From assembly GCA_016235365.1 (NCBI GenBank), contig JACRLF010000008.1:1-42036 (forward strand): 42,036 bases of DNA, in the 5' to 3' direction. This document shows positions 17,708 through 25,842 of this stretch, piece after piece; the stretch's first letter is position 1; every line of letters starts with the position of its first letter. This DNA is from Deltaproteobacteria bacterium. Lineage in GTDB: Bacteria > Desulfobacterota > GWC2-55-46. The translations under genes and the position numbers were made by a program. Below the pieces are notes generated by a model. The model did not search any database, had not been told where the DNA came from, and saw only the letters and a list, made by a program, of their open reading frames with translations.

Positions 17708-19132
17708 GTGGAGAGGATAAAGGCCCTCATAGCGGACGACGACGAAAGCATACTCTGGGTGCTTGAGAAGTTCCTCCAGGAAAAGTCCATCGAGGTCGTC
17801 AAGGCACGGGACGGGATCGAGGCGCGCAGGCTCCTTCATGAGCCGGGGCTCTCCATCGCCATAATTGACATAAACATGCCCGGTGCCGGCGGGCTCGAAG
17901 TATTGAAGGACGCCGGGGAGTCCGGCTCCCGGGCCGCCATAATCATAATGACGGCCGAGGGGACGATGAAGAACACGCTCGAGGCGATGAAGCTCGGGGC
18001 CTTCGATTACGCGACAAAGCCATTCGACCTGGGCGAGCTCGAGGTGATGGTGGACAGGGCGGTCGAGCACGTGAGGATGAAGACCAGGCTCACAAACCTC
18101 TCCGACAGGCTCAAGGAGAGGCTCGCCGGAGAGACCGTCTTCGTGGGCAAGAGCAAGGCCGTCCAGGACGTATTCAAGACCGTGGGCAAGGTGGCCCACC
18201 GCGACGTCACGGTGCTCATACTCGGGGAGAGCGGCACCGGCAAGGAGCTTATGGCCAGGCTCATCCACATGAACAGCCCCATGGGCGAGGGGCCGTTCGT
18301 CGCCGTGAACTCGGCCGCGGTGCCGAGAGAGCTCATGGAAAGCGAGATATTCGGGTTTGAGAAGGGCGCCTTCACCGGGGCGGTAGAGGGCAAGAAGGGC
18401 AAGTTCGAGCTCGCCGACGGCGGGACCCTCCTGCTTGACGAGATAGGGGACATGAACGTGGACCTGCAGGCGCGGCTCCTGCGGGCCATACAGGAAAAGG
18501 AGTTCTACAGGGTGGGCGGCAAGGAGCCCGTGAAGGTCGACGCGCGGATCATAGCCGCGACAAACCAGGACCTCGAACGGGCGGTGCATGAGAAGAGGTT
18601 CAGGGAAGACCTCCTCTACAGGCTCAACGGCGTCACGCTCAAGCTCCCCCCGCTCCGGGAGCGCAAGGGCGACGTCCCGATACTCGCCGAGTACTTCCTC
18701 GACAGGTTCGCCCGCGAGTTCGGCGGCGAGAGGAAGACCCTCTCGGAGAAGGCGATTGAGGCCCTGGAGAACTACCGCTGGCCCGGCAACGTGAGGGAGC
18801 TTGAGAACGTATTGAGAAGGGCCGTGCTCCTGTGCCCATCCCTCAAGCTGTCGCTCTCGGACTTGAACCTTCCCGCGTCGCGCCAGCAGAGGGACTCGCT
18901 CGAGGAGATAATCTCGGCCAAGCTAAAGCCTTTCATAGAGAGGACAGACCACAGGAGCAAGCAGGAGCTCTATTCCTTCATGATGCCCTTCATGGAGAGG
19001 CCCCTTATAAAGCTCGTCCTCGAAAAGACGCGCGGCAACCAGGTGCAGGCCGCCGAGGTGCTCGGCATAAACAGGAATACGCTCAGGAAGAAGATGAAGG
19101 ACCTCAATATAAAGATAATGGATATAAAATAG
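17708..19132 (+). CDS. Sigma54-dependent response regulator, NtrC-like
   Basis: 474 residues. The receiver domain (1-120) has the acidic pocket DDD (10-12), phospho-acceptor Asp54 in IIDINMP and Lys in TKPF. A central AAA+ domain has Walker A GESGTGKE, the sigma54-contact loop GAFTGA, LLLDEIGDM and the arginine-finger region RFREDLLYRLN. The C-terminal Fis-type helix-turn-helix is VLEKTRGNQVQAAEVLGINRNTLRKKM. It activates sigma54 promoters when phosphorylated by its kinase. It starts with GTG one base after the ntrB stop, so the two are co-translated. A near-perfect sigma54 promoter for amt-glnK lies at 24808-24823. Confidence 0.93.
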   Translation: MERIKALIADDDESILWVLEKFLQEKSIEVVKARDGIEARRLLHEPGLSIAIIDINMPGAGGLEVLKDAGESGSRAAIIIMTAEGTMKNTLEAMKLGAFDYATKPFDLGELEVMVDRAVEHVRMKTRLTNLSDRLKERLAGETVFVGKSKAVQDVFKTVGKVAHRDVTVLILGESGTGKELMARLIHMNSPMGEGPFVAVNSAAVPRELMESEIFGFEKGAFTGAVEGKKGKFELADGGTLLLDEIGDMNVDLQARLLRAIQEKEFYRVGGKEPVKVDARIIAATNQDLERAVHEKRFREDLLYRLNGVTLKLPPLRERKGDVPILAEYFLDRFAREFGGERKTLSEKAIEALENYRWPGNVRELENVLRRAVLLCPSLKLSLSDLNLPASRQQRDSLEEIISAKLKPFIERTDHRSKQELYSFMMPFMERPLIKLVLEKTRGNQVQAAEVLGINRNTLRKKMKDLNIKIMDIK

Positions 19133-19136
19133 ACCG

Positions 19137-19799
19137 ATGGGAAAGGACGCCATAAAGATACGCGGCCTCTACGCGTTCATAGACGCCGCATACGTCGGCA
19201 TGGACGGCGTTGAGGAAGCCGTTACGGGTCTCGTAAGCGGCGGGGCGCGCATAGTGCAGCTCCGCGCAAAAGATGCGGCGCCGAGGGATATCCTCATTGC
19301 CGCGCGGGTCATAAGGGAGGCTGCCACAAGGTCCGGGGCGCTATTCATAGTGAACGACAGGGCCGATATCGCCATGATAGCCGGGGCCGACGGCGTGCAC
19401 CTCGGCCAGGACGACCTGCCCGTGGCGGAAGCCCGCAGTCTCCTTGGTCCGGACAGGATAATAGGGCTCTCCACCCACGACGTGAAAGAGGCGGTAGAGG
19501 CCGAGGCGCTCGGCGCGGACTATATCTCCCTCGGCCCGATATTCCCGACAAGGACGAAGAAAGACGCTCAAGCGCCGAGGGGCCTGCCGCTTCTCTCGGA
19601 GGTAAGGTCCGCGGTCCGATTGCCGATAGTCGCCATCGGGGGGATAACGCGGGAGAACATGGAGGAAGTATTCAAGGCAGGGGCGGACTCCGTGGCGATC
19701 ATATCCGGGATACTGATGGAGCAGGATATCAAGGCCAGGGTCGCCTCCATAGTCTCCATTATTGAGCGGCCCGGCGCCTATCAATCTCCCCCTTGGTAA
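19137..19799 (+). CDS. thiE: Thiamine-phosphate synthase
   Basis: 220 residues, a TIM barrel. ThiE joins hydroxymethylpyrimidine diphosphate and thiazole phosphate to make thiamine phosphate. Motifs are GGARIVQLRAKDA, LFIVNDRADIAMIAGADGVHLGQDDL, IGLSTHD, ADYISLGPIFPTRTKKDA, and the phosphate-binding VAIGGITREN and ADSVAIISGI. The ATG lies 4 nt after the ntrC stop, so it is third in the ntrB-ntrC operon, an unusual partner. The last residues (GAYQSPPW) are encoded by a CCCCCTT-type repeat that runs over the stop codon, so the native C-terminus seems to have been replaced. Confidence 0.93.
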   Translation: MGKDAIKIRGLYAFIDAAYVGMDGVEEAVTGLVSGGARIVQLRAKDAAPRDILIAARVIREAATRSGALFIVNDRADIAMIAGADGVHLGQDDLPVAEARSLLGPDRIIGLSTHDVKEAVEAEALGADYISLGPIFPTRTKKDAQAPRGLPLLSEVRSAVRLPIVAIGGITRENMEEVFKAGADSVAIISGILMEQDIKARVASIVSIIERPGAYQSPPW

Positions 19800-19870
19800 A
19801 GGGGGAACAAGGGGGATTATAAATGCGTCTCTTCAATCCCCCCGCACCCCCCCTTTTACAAAGGGGGGGA
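19782..19870. repeat. CCCCCTTGGTAAAGGGGG-type dispersed repeat
   Basis: Two short inverted hairpins (CCCCCTTGGTAAAGGGGG and CCCCCCCTTTTACAAAGGGGGG) lie between the convergent thiE and nirB 3' parts. They may double as a terminator for both. A related sequence lies inside the element at 15185-15218. The repeat covers the last codons of thiE. Confidence 0.7.
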
Positions 19871-19940
19871 CCGAAAGATCAAACTCGCACTGGAAGTTTT
19901 CGTCTGGAAGGCGAGGGATTCCATATCCCATTGTGAGACA

Positions 19941-21149
19941 TCAATGCGCCGCCGGAGACCCCTCTGTCCGCTCCCTCCACGGGTCCTTGAGCACGCTCAG
20001 GGCCGCTTCAAGCCTCTGGTTTAAGGCCTTCCTGTTGGGGAGGTCGTCCACGACCCCCTTCTTTACGGCGTCGAGCCCGGCCCTCTCCAGCCATTTATAC
20101 GTCCTCTCCCCGTAGTCCGCCGCCTCCCTGTAGAGCTGGATGAACGCGGCCGTCATCTCCATGACCTCTTCCTCCGTCTTGACGGTAGCGAGGCGCTTGC
20201 CGACCTTGAGCTCTATGCCGCCGCATCCGCCGACGTAGATATCCCACCCGCCGGTTACTCCGACCACCCCGACGTCCTTTATGAGCGACTCGGCGCAGTT
20301 CCTCGGGCATCCCGTCACGCCCACCTTGAGCTTGGCGGGCGTCCAGAGGCATTTCAAGTGCCTCTCCATCTCCTGCCCGAGCCCCAGAGAGTCCTGCGTG
20401 CCGTACCTGCAGAACTGAGAGCCGACGCAGGTCTTGACCGTCCTCAACGCCTTGCCGTAGGCGAACCCGGAATCCATGTCGAGGTCCTTCCATATGGAGG
20501 CGAGGTCGTCCCTCTTGACGCCGAGGAGGTCTATCCTCTGGCCGCCGGTGAACTTCACGAGCGGGACCCTGTACTTTACGGCCACGTCCGCGATCCTTTT
20601 AAGCTCTCCGGGGTCTGTCACGCCCCCGTACATCCTCGGCACGACGGAAAAGGTGCCGTCCTTCTGTATATTGGCGTGCGCCCTCTCGTTCACCAGGCGC
20701 GAGGTCTGGTCGTCCTCGCTCTGCCCCGGCCAGACCATCGACACGTAGTAGTTGAGCGCGGGCCTGCACAGGTCGCACCCGACCGTCTCCCAGCCGAGGG
20801 TATCCATGACCTCCCTGACGGACTTGAGCCCCCGCTCCCTGATGTTCTTTATCACGTCGTCCCTCGAGTACCTGGTGCAGCCGCAGATGTTGGTGGGCTG
20901 TGGGCGGCCCTGGAAGTTGGAGCCGAGCGTGGCCTCTAATATCTGGTCAACGACAGAGGCGCACCCGCCGCATGAGCCCGACGCCTTGGTCTCCCTCTTC
21001 ACGTCGTCCCTTGTAAAGAGGCCCTTTTTCTCTATGGCCTCGACTATCATCTTCTTGGTTACGCCGTTGCACCCGCACACTATCGCGTCATCCGGCATCG
21101 CCTCCACGGAAGAGATGGCCTTGCCTCCGGCGGCGGTGTCCCCGAACAT
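19941..21149 (-). CDS. Nitrite reductase (NADH) large-subunit C-terminal part (split NirB)
   Basis: 402 residues covering the second half of NirB. It holds two BFD-type [2Fe-2S] domains (CGCNGVTKKMIVEAI...CGGC and CGCTRYSRDDVIKNI...CDLC), then the nitrite/sulfite reductase domain with siroheme/[4Fe-4S] ligands CVGSQFC and GCPRNC. It would reduce nitrite to ammonia in the cytoplasm. The start overlaps the upstream FAD half by TGATG. Bases before the ATG read, in this frame, TDVSQKRKSLMFGDTAAGG, which is normal NirB sequence, so the two halves come from one gene. A stretch of about 50 residues between them is missing. The split may still be translated by coupling, but function is doubtful. Confidence 0.85.
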   Translation of the reverse strand: MFGDTAAGGKAISSVEAMPDDAIVCGCNGVTKKMIVEAIEKKGLFTRDDVKRETKASGSCGGCASVVDQILEATLGSNFQGRPQPTNICGCTRYSRDDVIKNIRERGLKSVREVMDTLGWETVGCDLCRPALNYYVSMVWPGQSEDDQTSRLVNERAHANIQKDGTFSVVPRMYGGVTDPGELKRIADVAVKYRVPLVKFTGGQRIDLLGVKRDDLASIWKDLDMDSGFAYGKALRTVKTCVGSQFCRYGTQDSLGLGQEMERHLKCLWTPAKLKVGVTGCPRNCAESLIKDVGVVGVTGGWDIYVGGCGGIELKVGKRLATVKTEEEVMEMTAAFIQLYREAADYGERTYKWLERAGLDAVKKGVVDDLPNRKALNQRLEAALSVLKDPWRERTEGSPAAH

Positions 21150-22234
21150 CAGGCTCTTTCTCTTCTGAGAGACGTCCGTGGACTCTCCATGTACTCGATG
21201 GATTCGGCGCCCATGCCCTCGTCTATGACGCCGGCGGAATACAGGTCTATGCCCGGTATCTTAAGCCTTGTAGAGACGGCCTGGGGCTTGAATACGAGGC
21301 GGCAGTCCCCGGCGAGATGGTTCGCGAGCACCCGTGCCTGCTCGAATATCGGCCCGACGAGGCCGAAGGTAGAGCCCCTGTGCTCAACGCACTCGCCGAC
21401 CGAGTATACGGCCGGGTCGTAGGTCTGCATGCAGTCGCTGACGACTATCCCCTTGCGGCAGTATATCCCGGAAGACTCCGCAAGGGCCTTGTTCGGGACT
21501 ATCCCCACGGACATGACGACGATATCGGCCTCGGCCTCCGTCCCGTCCTTGAACTTTACGGCCGAGACCTTCCCGTCCCCCAGTATCTCCACCGTCTCCT
21601 TGCCAAGGAGGACCCTTATGCCGAGCCTTTCGATATCTTCCCTGAGGAAGCCCGCGGCCGCGGCGTCGAGCTGCCTTTCCATTAGGCGCTCCATCAGGTG
21701 CACTACAGTCGTCTCCATCCCCAGGCTCAAGACCCCCCGTGCCGCTTCGAGCCCGAGGAGGCCGCCTCCTATCACCACCGCCTTGCCGCCCGTCCTGGAA
21801 AGGGACCTTATCCTCTCGCAGTCGTCCATGTCCCTGAACGAGACAACGCCTTCCCTGTCGTTGCCCGGCACCGAGAGGTTTATCGGGTGGGAGCCTGTGG
21901 CGAAGATGAGCTTGTCGTAGCGCGCCTCCACCCCACCTTCGGCCACGACGAGCCGGCTGCCCCTCCTTATCTCCCTGACCGCGCAGGCGGTGTGGAGCCT
22001 TATGCCGTTTTTTTCGTACCAGCCCCTGTCATGGAGCGTTATGTCCCCGATGGTCTTCTCCCCGGTAAGGACGTGTGAGAGGAGCACGCGGTTGTAATTC
22101 GGGTGCCTTTCCCTGCCGAATACCGTAATCTCGTACCTCTCCGGGTTTGTTTTGAGTATCTCCTCCACGCAGGCGTTCCCGGCCATGCCGTTGCCTATGA
22201 CAACGAGTCTTTCCCTGCCCTTTTTCTCTCTCAT
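21149..22234 (-). CDS. NirB N-terminal FAD/NADH-binding part
   Basis: 361 residues. FAD- and NAD-binding Rossmann motifs are seen: RLVVIGNGMAGNACVEEIL, LIFATGSHP, KAVVIGGGLLGLEAA and VYSVGECVEHRG. This is the pyridine-nucleotide oxidoreductase half of assimilatory-type NirB, which passes electrons from NADH to the siroheme half. The frame ends SIEYMESPRTSLRRERA, where the last residues after EYMES are off-frame. The gene starts 27 nt after the terminator that ends glnK and seems to have no promoter of its own, so it may depend on readthrough from amt-glnK. Confidence 0.85.
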   Translation of the reverse strand: MREKKGRERLVVIGNGMAGNACVEEILKTNPERYEITVFGRERHPNYNRVLLSHVLTGEKTIGDITLHDRGWYEKNGIRLHTACAVREIRRGSRLVVAEGGVEARYDKLIFATGSHPINLSVPGNDREGVVSFRDMDDCERIRSLSRTGGKAVVIGGGLLGLEAARGVLSLGMETTVVHLMERLMERQLDAAAAGFLREDIERLGIRVLLGKETVEILGDGKVSAVKFKDGTEAEADIVVMSVGIVPNKALAESSGIYCRKGIVVSDCMQTYDPAVYSVGECVEHRGSTFGLVGPIFEQARVLANHLAGDCRLVFKPQAVSTRLKIPGIDLYSAGVIDEGMGAESIEYMESPRTSLRRERA

Positions 22235-22260
22235 AGCCCCTGCCTTTCTCTGTAAAACAG

Positions 22261-22290
22261 AAAGGCGCCCGGGGATTGCCGGGCGCCTTT
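22261..22290 (-). terminator. Terminator between glnK and nirB
   Basis: A 12-bp perfect stem (AAAGGCGCCCGG with complement) and 6-nt loop. On the minus strand it is followed by CTGTTTTAC. It ends the amt-glnK message unless read through. Confidence 0.8.
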
Positions 22291-22322
22291 GCCTATGGAA
22301 ACCGCCGATCCCGGCGTTGAAG

Positions 22323-22382
22323 CTACATCGTGTACCCGCTCTCGCTGTGCTGCGCCAAGTCGAGCCCCGCTTGTCCTCCAGG
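22323..22382 (-). pseudogene. Relic of an ammonium transporter C-terminus
   Basis: On the minus strand 19 codons plus stop read PGGQAGLDLAQHSESGYTM. The GLDLAQHSESGY segment is typical of the cytoplasmic C-terminal tail of Amt transporters (GLD-x-x-x-H-x-E-x-x-Y). It lies after glnK and before the operon terminator, so a second amt gene probably once followed glnK and was deleted to its last codons. Confidence 0.6.
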
Positions 22383-22437
22383 CCGCGGGAAGAGCCATCT
22401 TTAACGTATCAAGCGAGCGCAGGCTTGAAAGGAGCGG

Positions 22438-22803
<366 letters not shown>

Positions 22804-22836
22804 TCATGGGACATAGCGCGCCTTCCAACCAGTACC

Positions 22837-24408
22837 TCAGTGGGGTTTACGCACGCCGAAGTCAGGATAGGCGACGACCGACACCTCATGCTCGTCAAGC
22901 CCTTCTATCTCATGCTCCCTGGGCACCCTCATCGGGACTATCTTGTCGAGCACCCAGAAAAAGACGTACATCGTTATAAAGACAAAGACGATATTCGTAA
23001 CGGTGCCCACTATCTGCGCGCCGAATTGGCTCGCGTCCCCGTAGAAAAGCCCCCTTACCGTACCTGTCACGCCGTTGAGCCCGTCGCCGTAGGTGCCGTC
23101 AGCGAAGAGGCCGAGGGCGAGCACCCCCCACGCGCCGTTGACGCCGTGGACCGATATCGCGCCGACCGGGTCGTCAACCTTGAGCGTCCGCTCGATGAAG
23201 AAGACGCTTACGCAGACCAATACCCCGGCTATCAGCCCTATGATCACCGCCGATACGGAATTCACGAAGGCGCATGGGGCCGTTATCGCAACGAGCCCGG
23301 CGAGCATGCCGTTCGCGGACATCGATATATCGGGTTTGCCGTACCTGATCCACATGTACATCATCGAGGAGAACGCCGCCGCACCTCCGGCGAGCATTGT
23401 GTTCGTCGCTATGACCCCGATCCTCAAGTCCCCTCCCGCAAGCGTCGAGCCGGTGTTGAAGCCGAACCAGCCGAAGGCGAGGATAAAGCAGCCCACGACC
23501 GCCATTGGGATATGATGGCCGGGTATGGCCACCGGCGTGCCGTCGGCTTTGAATTTACCGAGCCTCGGGCCCAGAACCATCGCGCCCGCCAGACCCGCCA
23601 CGCCCCCCGTCATATGGACTACCGAAGACCCGGCAAAGTCGAGGTGGCCGTGGCCGAGCCCGAATTCCTTGCCCAACTGCGTAAGCCACCCGCCCCCCCA
23701 CACCCAGTTAGCGTAGAGCGGGTAGACTATTGCGGATATGAAAAACCCATAGAAGATGAACGACTTGAACGTCCAGCGCTCGGCCATCGAGCCCGTGGGG
23801 ATTGTAGCCGTGGTATCCATGAATACCATCTGGAAGAGGAAGACGGTGAATATTACGGCGTCATACGACATCCCTGAGAGGAAAAACCCGGTCGTGCCGA
23901 AGAGCCCGAAGTCCCTGCCGAAGAGGTGCACCGTAAATTCGTGGCTCAGGCTCGTGGCGCCCCCGAGAGAGGCCACCCCTCCGACCCCTCCCATCTGGAG
24001 GGCAAAGCCGCAGACCCAGTAGCCGAGCATGCCGAGGGCGTAGATCATGAAGTTCATCGCCATGGTGTGTCCCGCGTTCTTGGCCTGGGTAAAGCCGGTC
24101 TCGGCCATGGCGAACCCGGCCTGCATGAACATGACGAGGAAGCCGCAGACAAGCGTCCATACGATGTTTATGGCTATCCTGTTGTGTCCGACGACGTCGG
24201 CGAGCTTCGCGGCCAGGGGTTCGTTTGTCGCGAGGTTCTTAAGCTCATCCGCGGTCGGCGCATTGGCCGTGGCCCCGACCACGTCGGCCGCGCCGCCTAT
24301 CGACGCGCCGGAGGGGTCGGGGACCGGCCCTCCATCTGCAAAGGCCGCGCAGGCGGAAAATAGCATGCCTATCAGTAAAAAGATGCTCAGTAACCGTCTT
24401 ATTCGCAT
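22837..24408 (-). CDS. amt: Ammonium transporter (Amt family)
   Basis: 523 residues, longer than usual (about 400-450). A signal peptide (1-24, LLSIFLLIGMLFSACAAFA) and an extra periplasmic stretch of about 55 residues precede the eleven-helix core. The core shows VMFMQAGFAMAETGFTQAKN, the first pore His in DFAGSSVVHMTGG, FGWFGFNTGSTL and the second pore His in ISVHGVNGAWG. The cytoplasmic tail EIEGLDEHE is the PII-contact segment. Ammonium enters through the trimer and is blocked by PII. Expression seems to use a sigma54 promoter 400 nt upstream and an ANTAR-type RNA leader. A GGAGGAAT ribosome site precedes the ATG. Confidence 0.96.
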   Translation of the reverse strand: MRIRRLLSIFLLIGMLFSACAAFADGGPVPDPSGASIGGAADVVGATANAPTADELKNLATNEPLAAKLADVVGHNRIAINIVWTLVCGFLVMFMQAGFAMAETGFTQAKNAGHTMAMNFMIYALGMLGYWVCGFALQMGGVGGVASLGGATSLSHEFTVHLFGRDFGLFGTTGFFLSGMSYDAVIFTVFLFQMVFMDTTATIPTGSMAERWTFKSFIFYGFFISAIVYPLYANWVWGGGWLTQLGKEFGLGHGHLDFAGSSVVHMTGGVAGLAGAMVLGPRLGKFKADGTPVAIPGHHIPMAVVGCFILAFGWFGFNTGSTLAGGDLRIGVIATNTMLAGGAAAFSSMMYMWIRYGKPDISMSANGMLAGLVAITAPCAFVNSVSAVIIGLIAGVLVCVSVFFIERTLKVDDPVGAISVHGVNGAWGVLALGLFADGTYGDGLNGVTGTVRGLFYGDASQFGAQIVGTVTNIVFVFITMYVFFWVLDKIVPMRVPREHEIEGLDEHEVSVVAYPDFGVRKPH

Positions 24409-24510
24409 TTTATTCCTCCGGAAATCATCCTTCTTTAATGGGTGGCCGTTTTAGAGGCCGTGTGAGTTTGATAACTGGCCGTTAAAAAATCCGTGTCGCA
24501 TGTCGTCCGC

Positions 24511-24562
24511 TGAAAATGCATAGCGAGTGCCCAGCCCGTAGATAGCCGCGGGAGAGCTTCAA
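24511..24562 (+). repeat. Two-hairpin dispersed repeat, partial copy D
   Basis: 52-bp remnant with TGAAAATGCATAGCGAGTGC at one end and GGAGAGCTTCAA at the other. The middle is deleted. It lies within the untranslated leader of amt. Confidence 0.7.
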
Positions 24563-24696
24563 CCATCCGGGCTCGATACCCTGAGTTGAAACTATACCCG
24601 CCGCGGTTGGGACTATAACCCCTCTATCGATGCCTTGCCGATACCCTCCTCCCGGGATGTTTTTATGGAGGGGGAAAAGTCGCCCCCCTTGGCAGT

Positions 24697-24761
24697 GATA
24701 AGGCGCCTTTGCCTTATCTTGCGGCTTGCTATGGACAATTCAAGGTTACGCCGTTGTAACC
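24697..24761 (-). promoter_or_regulatory. Tandem hexaloop hairpins in the amt leader (ANTAR RNA target)
   Basis: On the minus strand the first hairpin is GGTTAC, loop AACGGC, GTAACC (24761-24744). The second is GATAAGGC, loop AAAGGC, GCCTTATC (24718-24697). They are 25 nt apart. Both loops are six bases with A at position 1 and G at position 4, the known binding signature of ANTAR antiterminators. A downstream G5/C5 hairpin (24667-24690) has no U tract, so the exact terminator is unclear. The ANTAR response regulator at 25816-26394 is the natural partner. Confidence 0.8.
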
Positions 24762-24807
24762 GGATATCTGACGGGGATAACCCGGTCATTTATATGTAAA
24801 GCGTTTC

Positions 24808-24823
24808 TGCAACTTCAGTGCCA
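24808..24823 (-). promoter_or_regulatory. Sigma54 (-24/-12) promoter for amt-glnK
   Basis: Minus strand TGGCAC, five bases, TTGCA. This matches the sigma54 consensus TGGCAC-N5-TTGCW exactly. Transcription would start near 24797 and run through the tandem-hairpin leader into amt. The NtrC-like activator at 17708 is in the same window. No clear NtrC inverted repeat was found upstream. Confidence 0.85.
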
Positions 24824-24916
24824 CTCGAAATAACGTCTTTATTTAGCGCGATTCAAAAAAAAGCGCCGCCTTCGAATGCGGTCTTGCCGAATATATAATC
24901 ATGGGCTGCACACAAA

Positions 24917-25630
24917 TCAGTCAATCGCCCTTAAAAACCTCTCTACCGCCGTATTGCCGTATCTGAGAAGGTCCGGGACGTTGCGCGGGGTCTCTTCCAC
25001 TATCTTTCCGGGGTCTATGACGCCCTTCAGTGCCTCAAGCTCCCGGCCGTTTACCTCTATCCAGTCCTTTATCATATCCCCGGTCACCTCAAGGTGGAAC
25101 TGCACGCCGTAGGCGTTCCTACCAACGCGTATGAGCTGATTTGGGAACATCTCCGAGGATGCGAGGTTGACGGCGCCGGGGGGGACGTCGAACGTGTCGC
25201 CGTGCCATTGAAAGACGGTAAACTCCTCGGGGAACCCCAGAAAGAGCCTGTCCGCCATCCCATCAATCGTGAGCCTTACTTTGTACCACCCTATCTCCTT
25301 GCCCTTACCCTTATACACCCTCGCCCCGGCCGCCCTGGCGAGCATCTGGGACCCGAGGCATACGCCTAAGAACGGCAGGCCGGACCTCAGGACCGACTCG
25401 ATGAGCCGGAGCTCCGCGCTTATGAACGGATGGATATCCTCCTCATATACCCCCATAGGGCCGCCGAGCGCTATGACCGCCGAATAACCCTGCGCGGTCC
25501 GGGGCAGACCCTGCCCCCTGAATACCTTTATGAACTCTGGCGCGAACCCGGCCCTTCTCAGAGGGGCCTCTATTATGCCGAGCCCTTCGCACTCCACGTG
25601 CTGTATGACAAGAACTTTTTTAAAGGCCAT
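24917..25630 (-). CDS. Class I glutamine amidotransferase (GMP synthase-like)
   Basis: 237 residues. A stand-alone GATase1 domain: nucleophile Cys91 in FLGVCLGSQMLARAAGA, oxyanion segment ALGGPMGVYEED, and catalytic His/Glu in YGVQFHLEVTGDMIKDW. It would release ammonia from glutamine or hydrolyse a gamma-glutamyl bond; the acceptor is unknown because no synthetase domain is attached. Similar free-standing proteins (YfeJ-like) often sit near nitrogen genes. It lies between the ANTAR regulator and amt on the same strand. The sigma54 promoter for amt lies about 95 nt downstream of its stop. Confidence 0.9.
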   Translation of the reverse strand: MAFKKVLVIQHVECEGLGIIEAPLRRAGFAPEFIKVFRGQGLPRTAQGYSAVIALGGPMGVYEEDIHPFISAELRLIESVLRSGLPFLGVCLGSQMLARAAGARVYKGKGKEIGWYKVRLTIDGMADRLFLGFPEEFTVFQWHGDTFDVPPGAVNLASSEMFPNQLIRVGRNAYGVQFHLEVTGDMIKDWIEVNGRELEALKGVIDPGKIVEETPRNVPDLLRYGNTAVERFLRAID

Positions 25631-25649
25631 GACGGATTCCTTTACGGGT

Positions 25650-25842
25650 CGCTAACCGTTCTTTCCCTCAAACGCCATAATACAGATTCATTAAGGCCGC
25701 TCAAAAGGCTCCAGATGCAAGGAGCCGAGGAGCGAGGAATGAGGCGTAGTGCGTTGCTACGCCGCAGTGACGAGCGACGATGACGACACCGCAGATGGGG
25801 CTTTTTCAGCGGCCGCTAACCGTTCTTTCCCTCAAACGCCAT
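25650..25842. repeat. Dispersed element flanked by a 29-bp direct duplication of a gene end
   Basis: A 135-bp element (25679-25813) lies between two identical 29-bp sequences (25650-25678 and 25814-25842). The second of these is the stop codon and last codons of the ANTAR regulator gene. The element has GGCCGCT-AAAA-type inverted ends and a GAGGCGTAG/CTACGCCGC centre, and matches the element at 9-134. Confidence 0.9.

Noticed and set aside
24667-24690. G-rich hairpin after the second ANTAR-type stem as the regulated terminator
   Set aside because: The stem is short and the following bases are CATAAAAAC with no U run, so I do not call it an intrinsic terminator.
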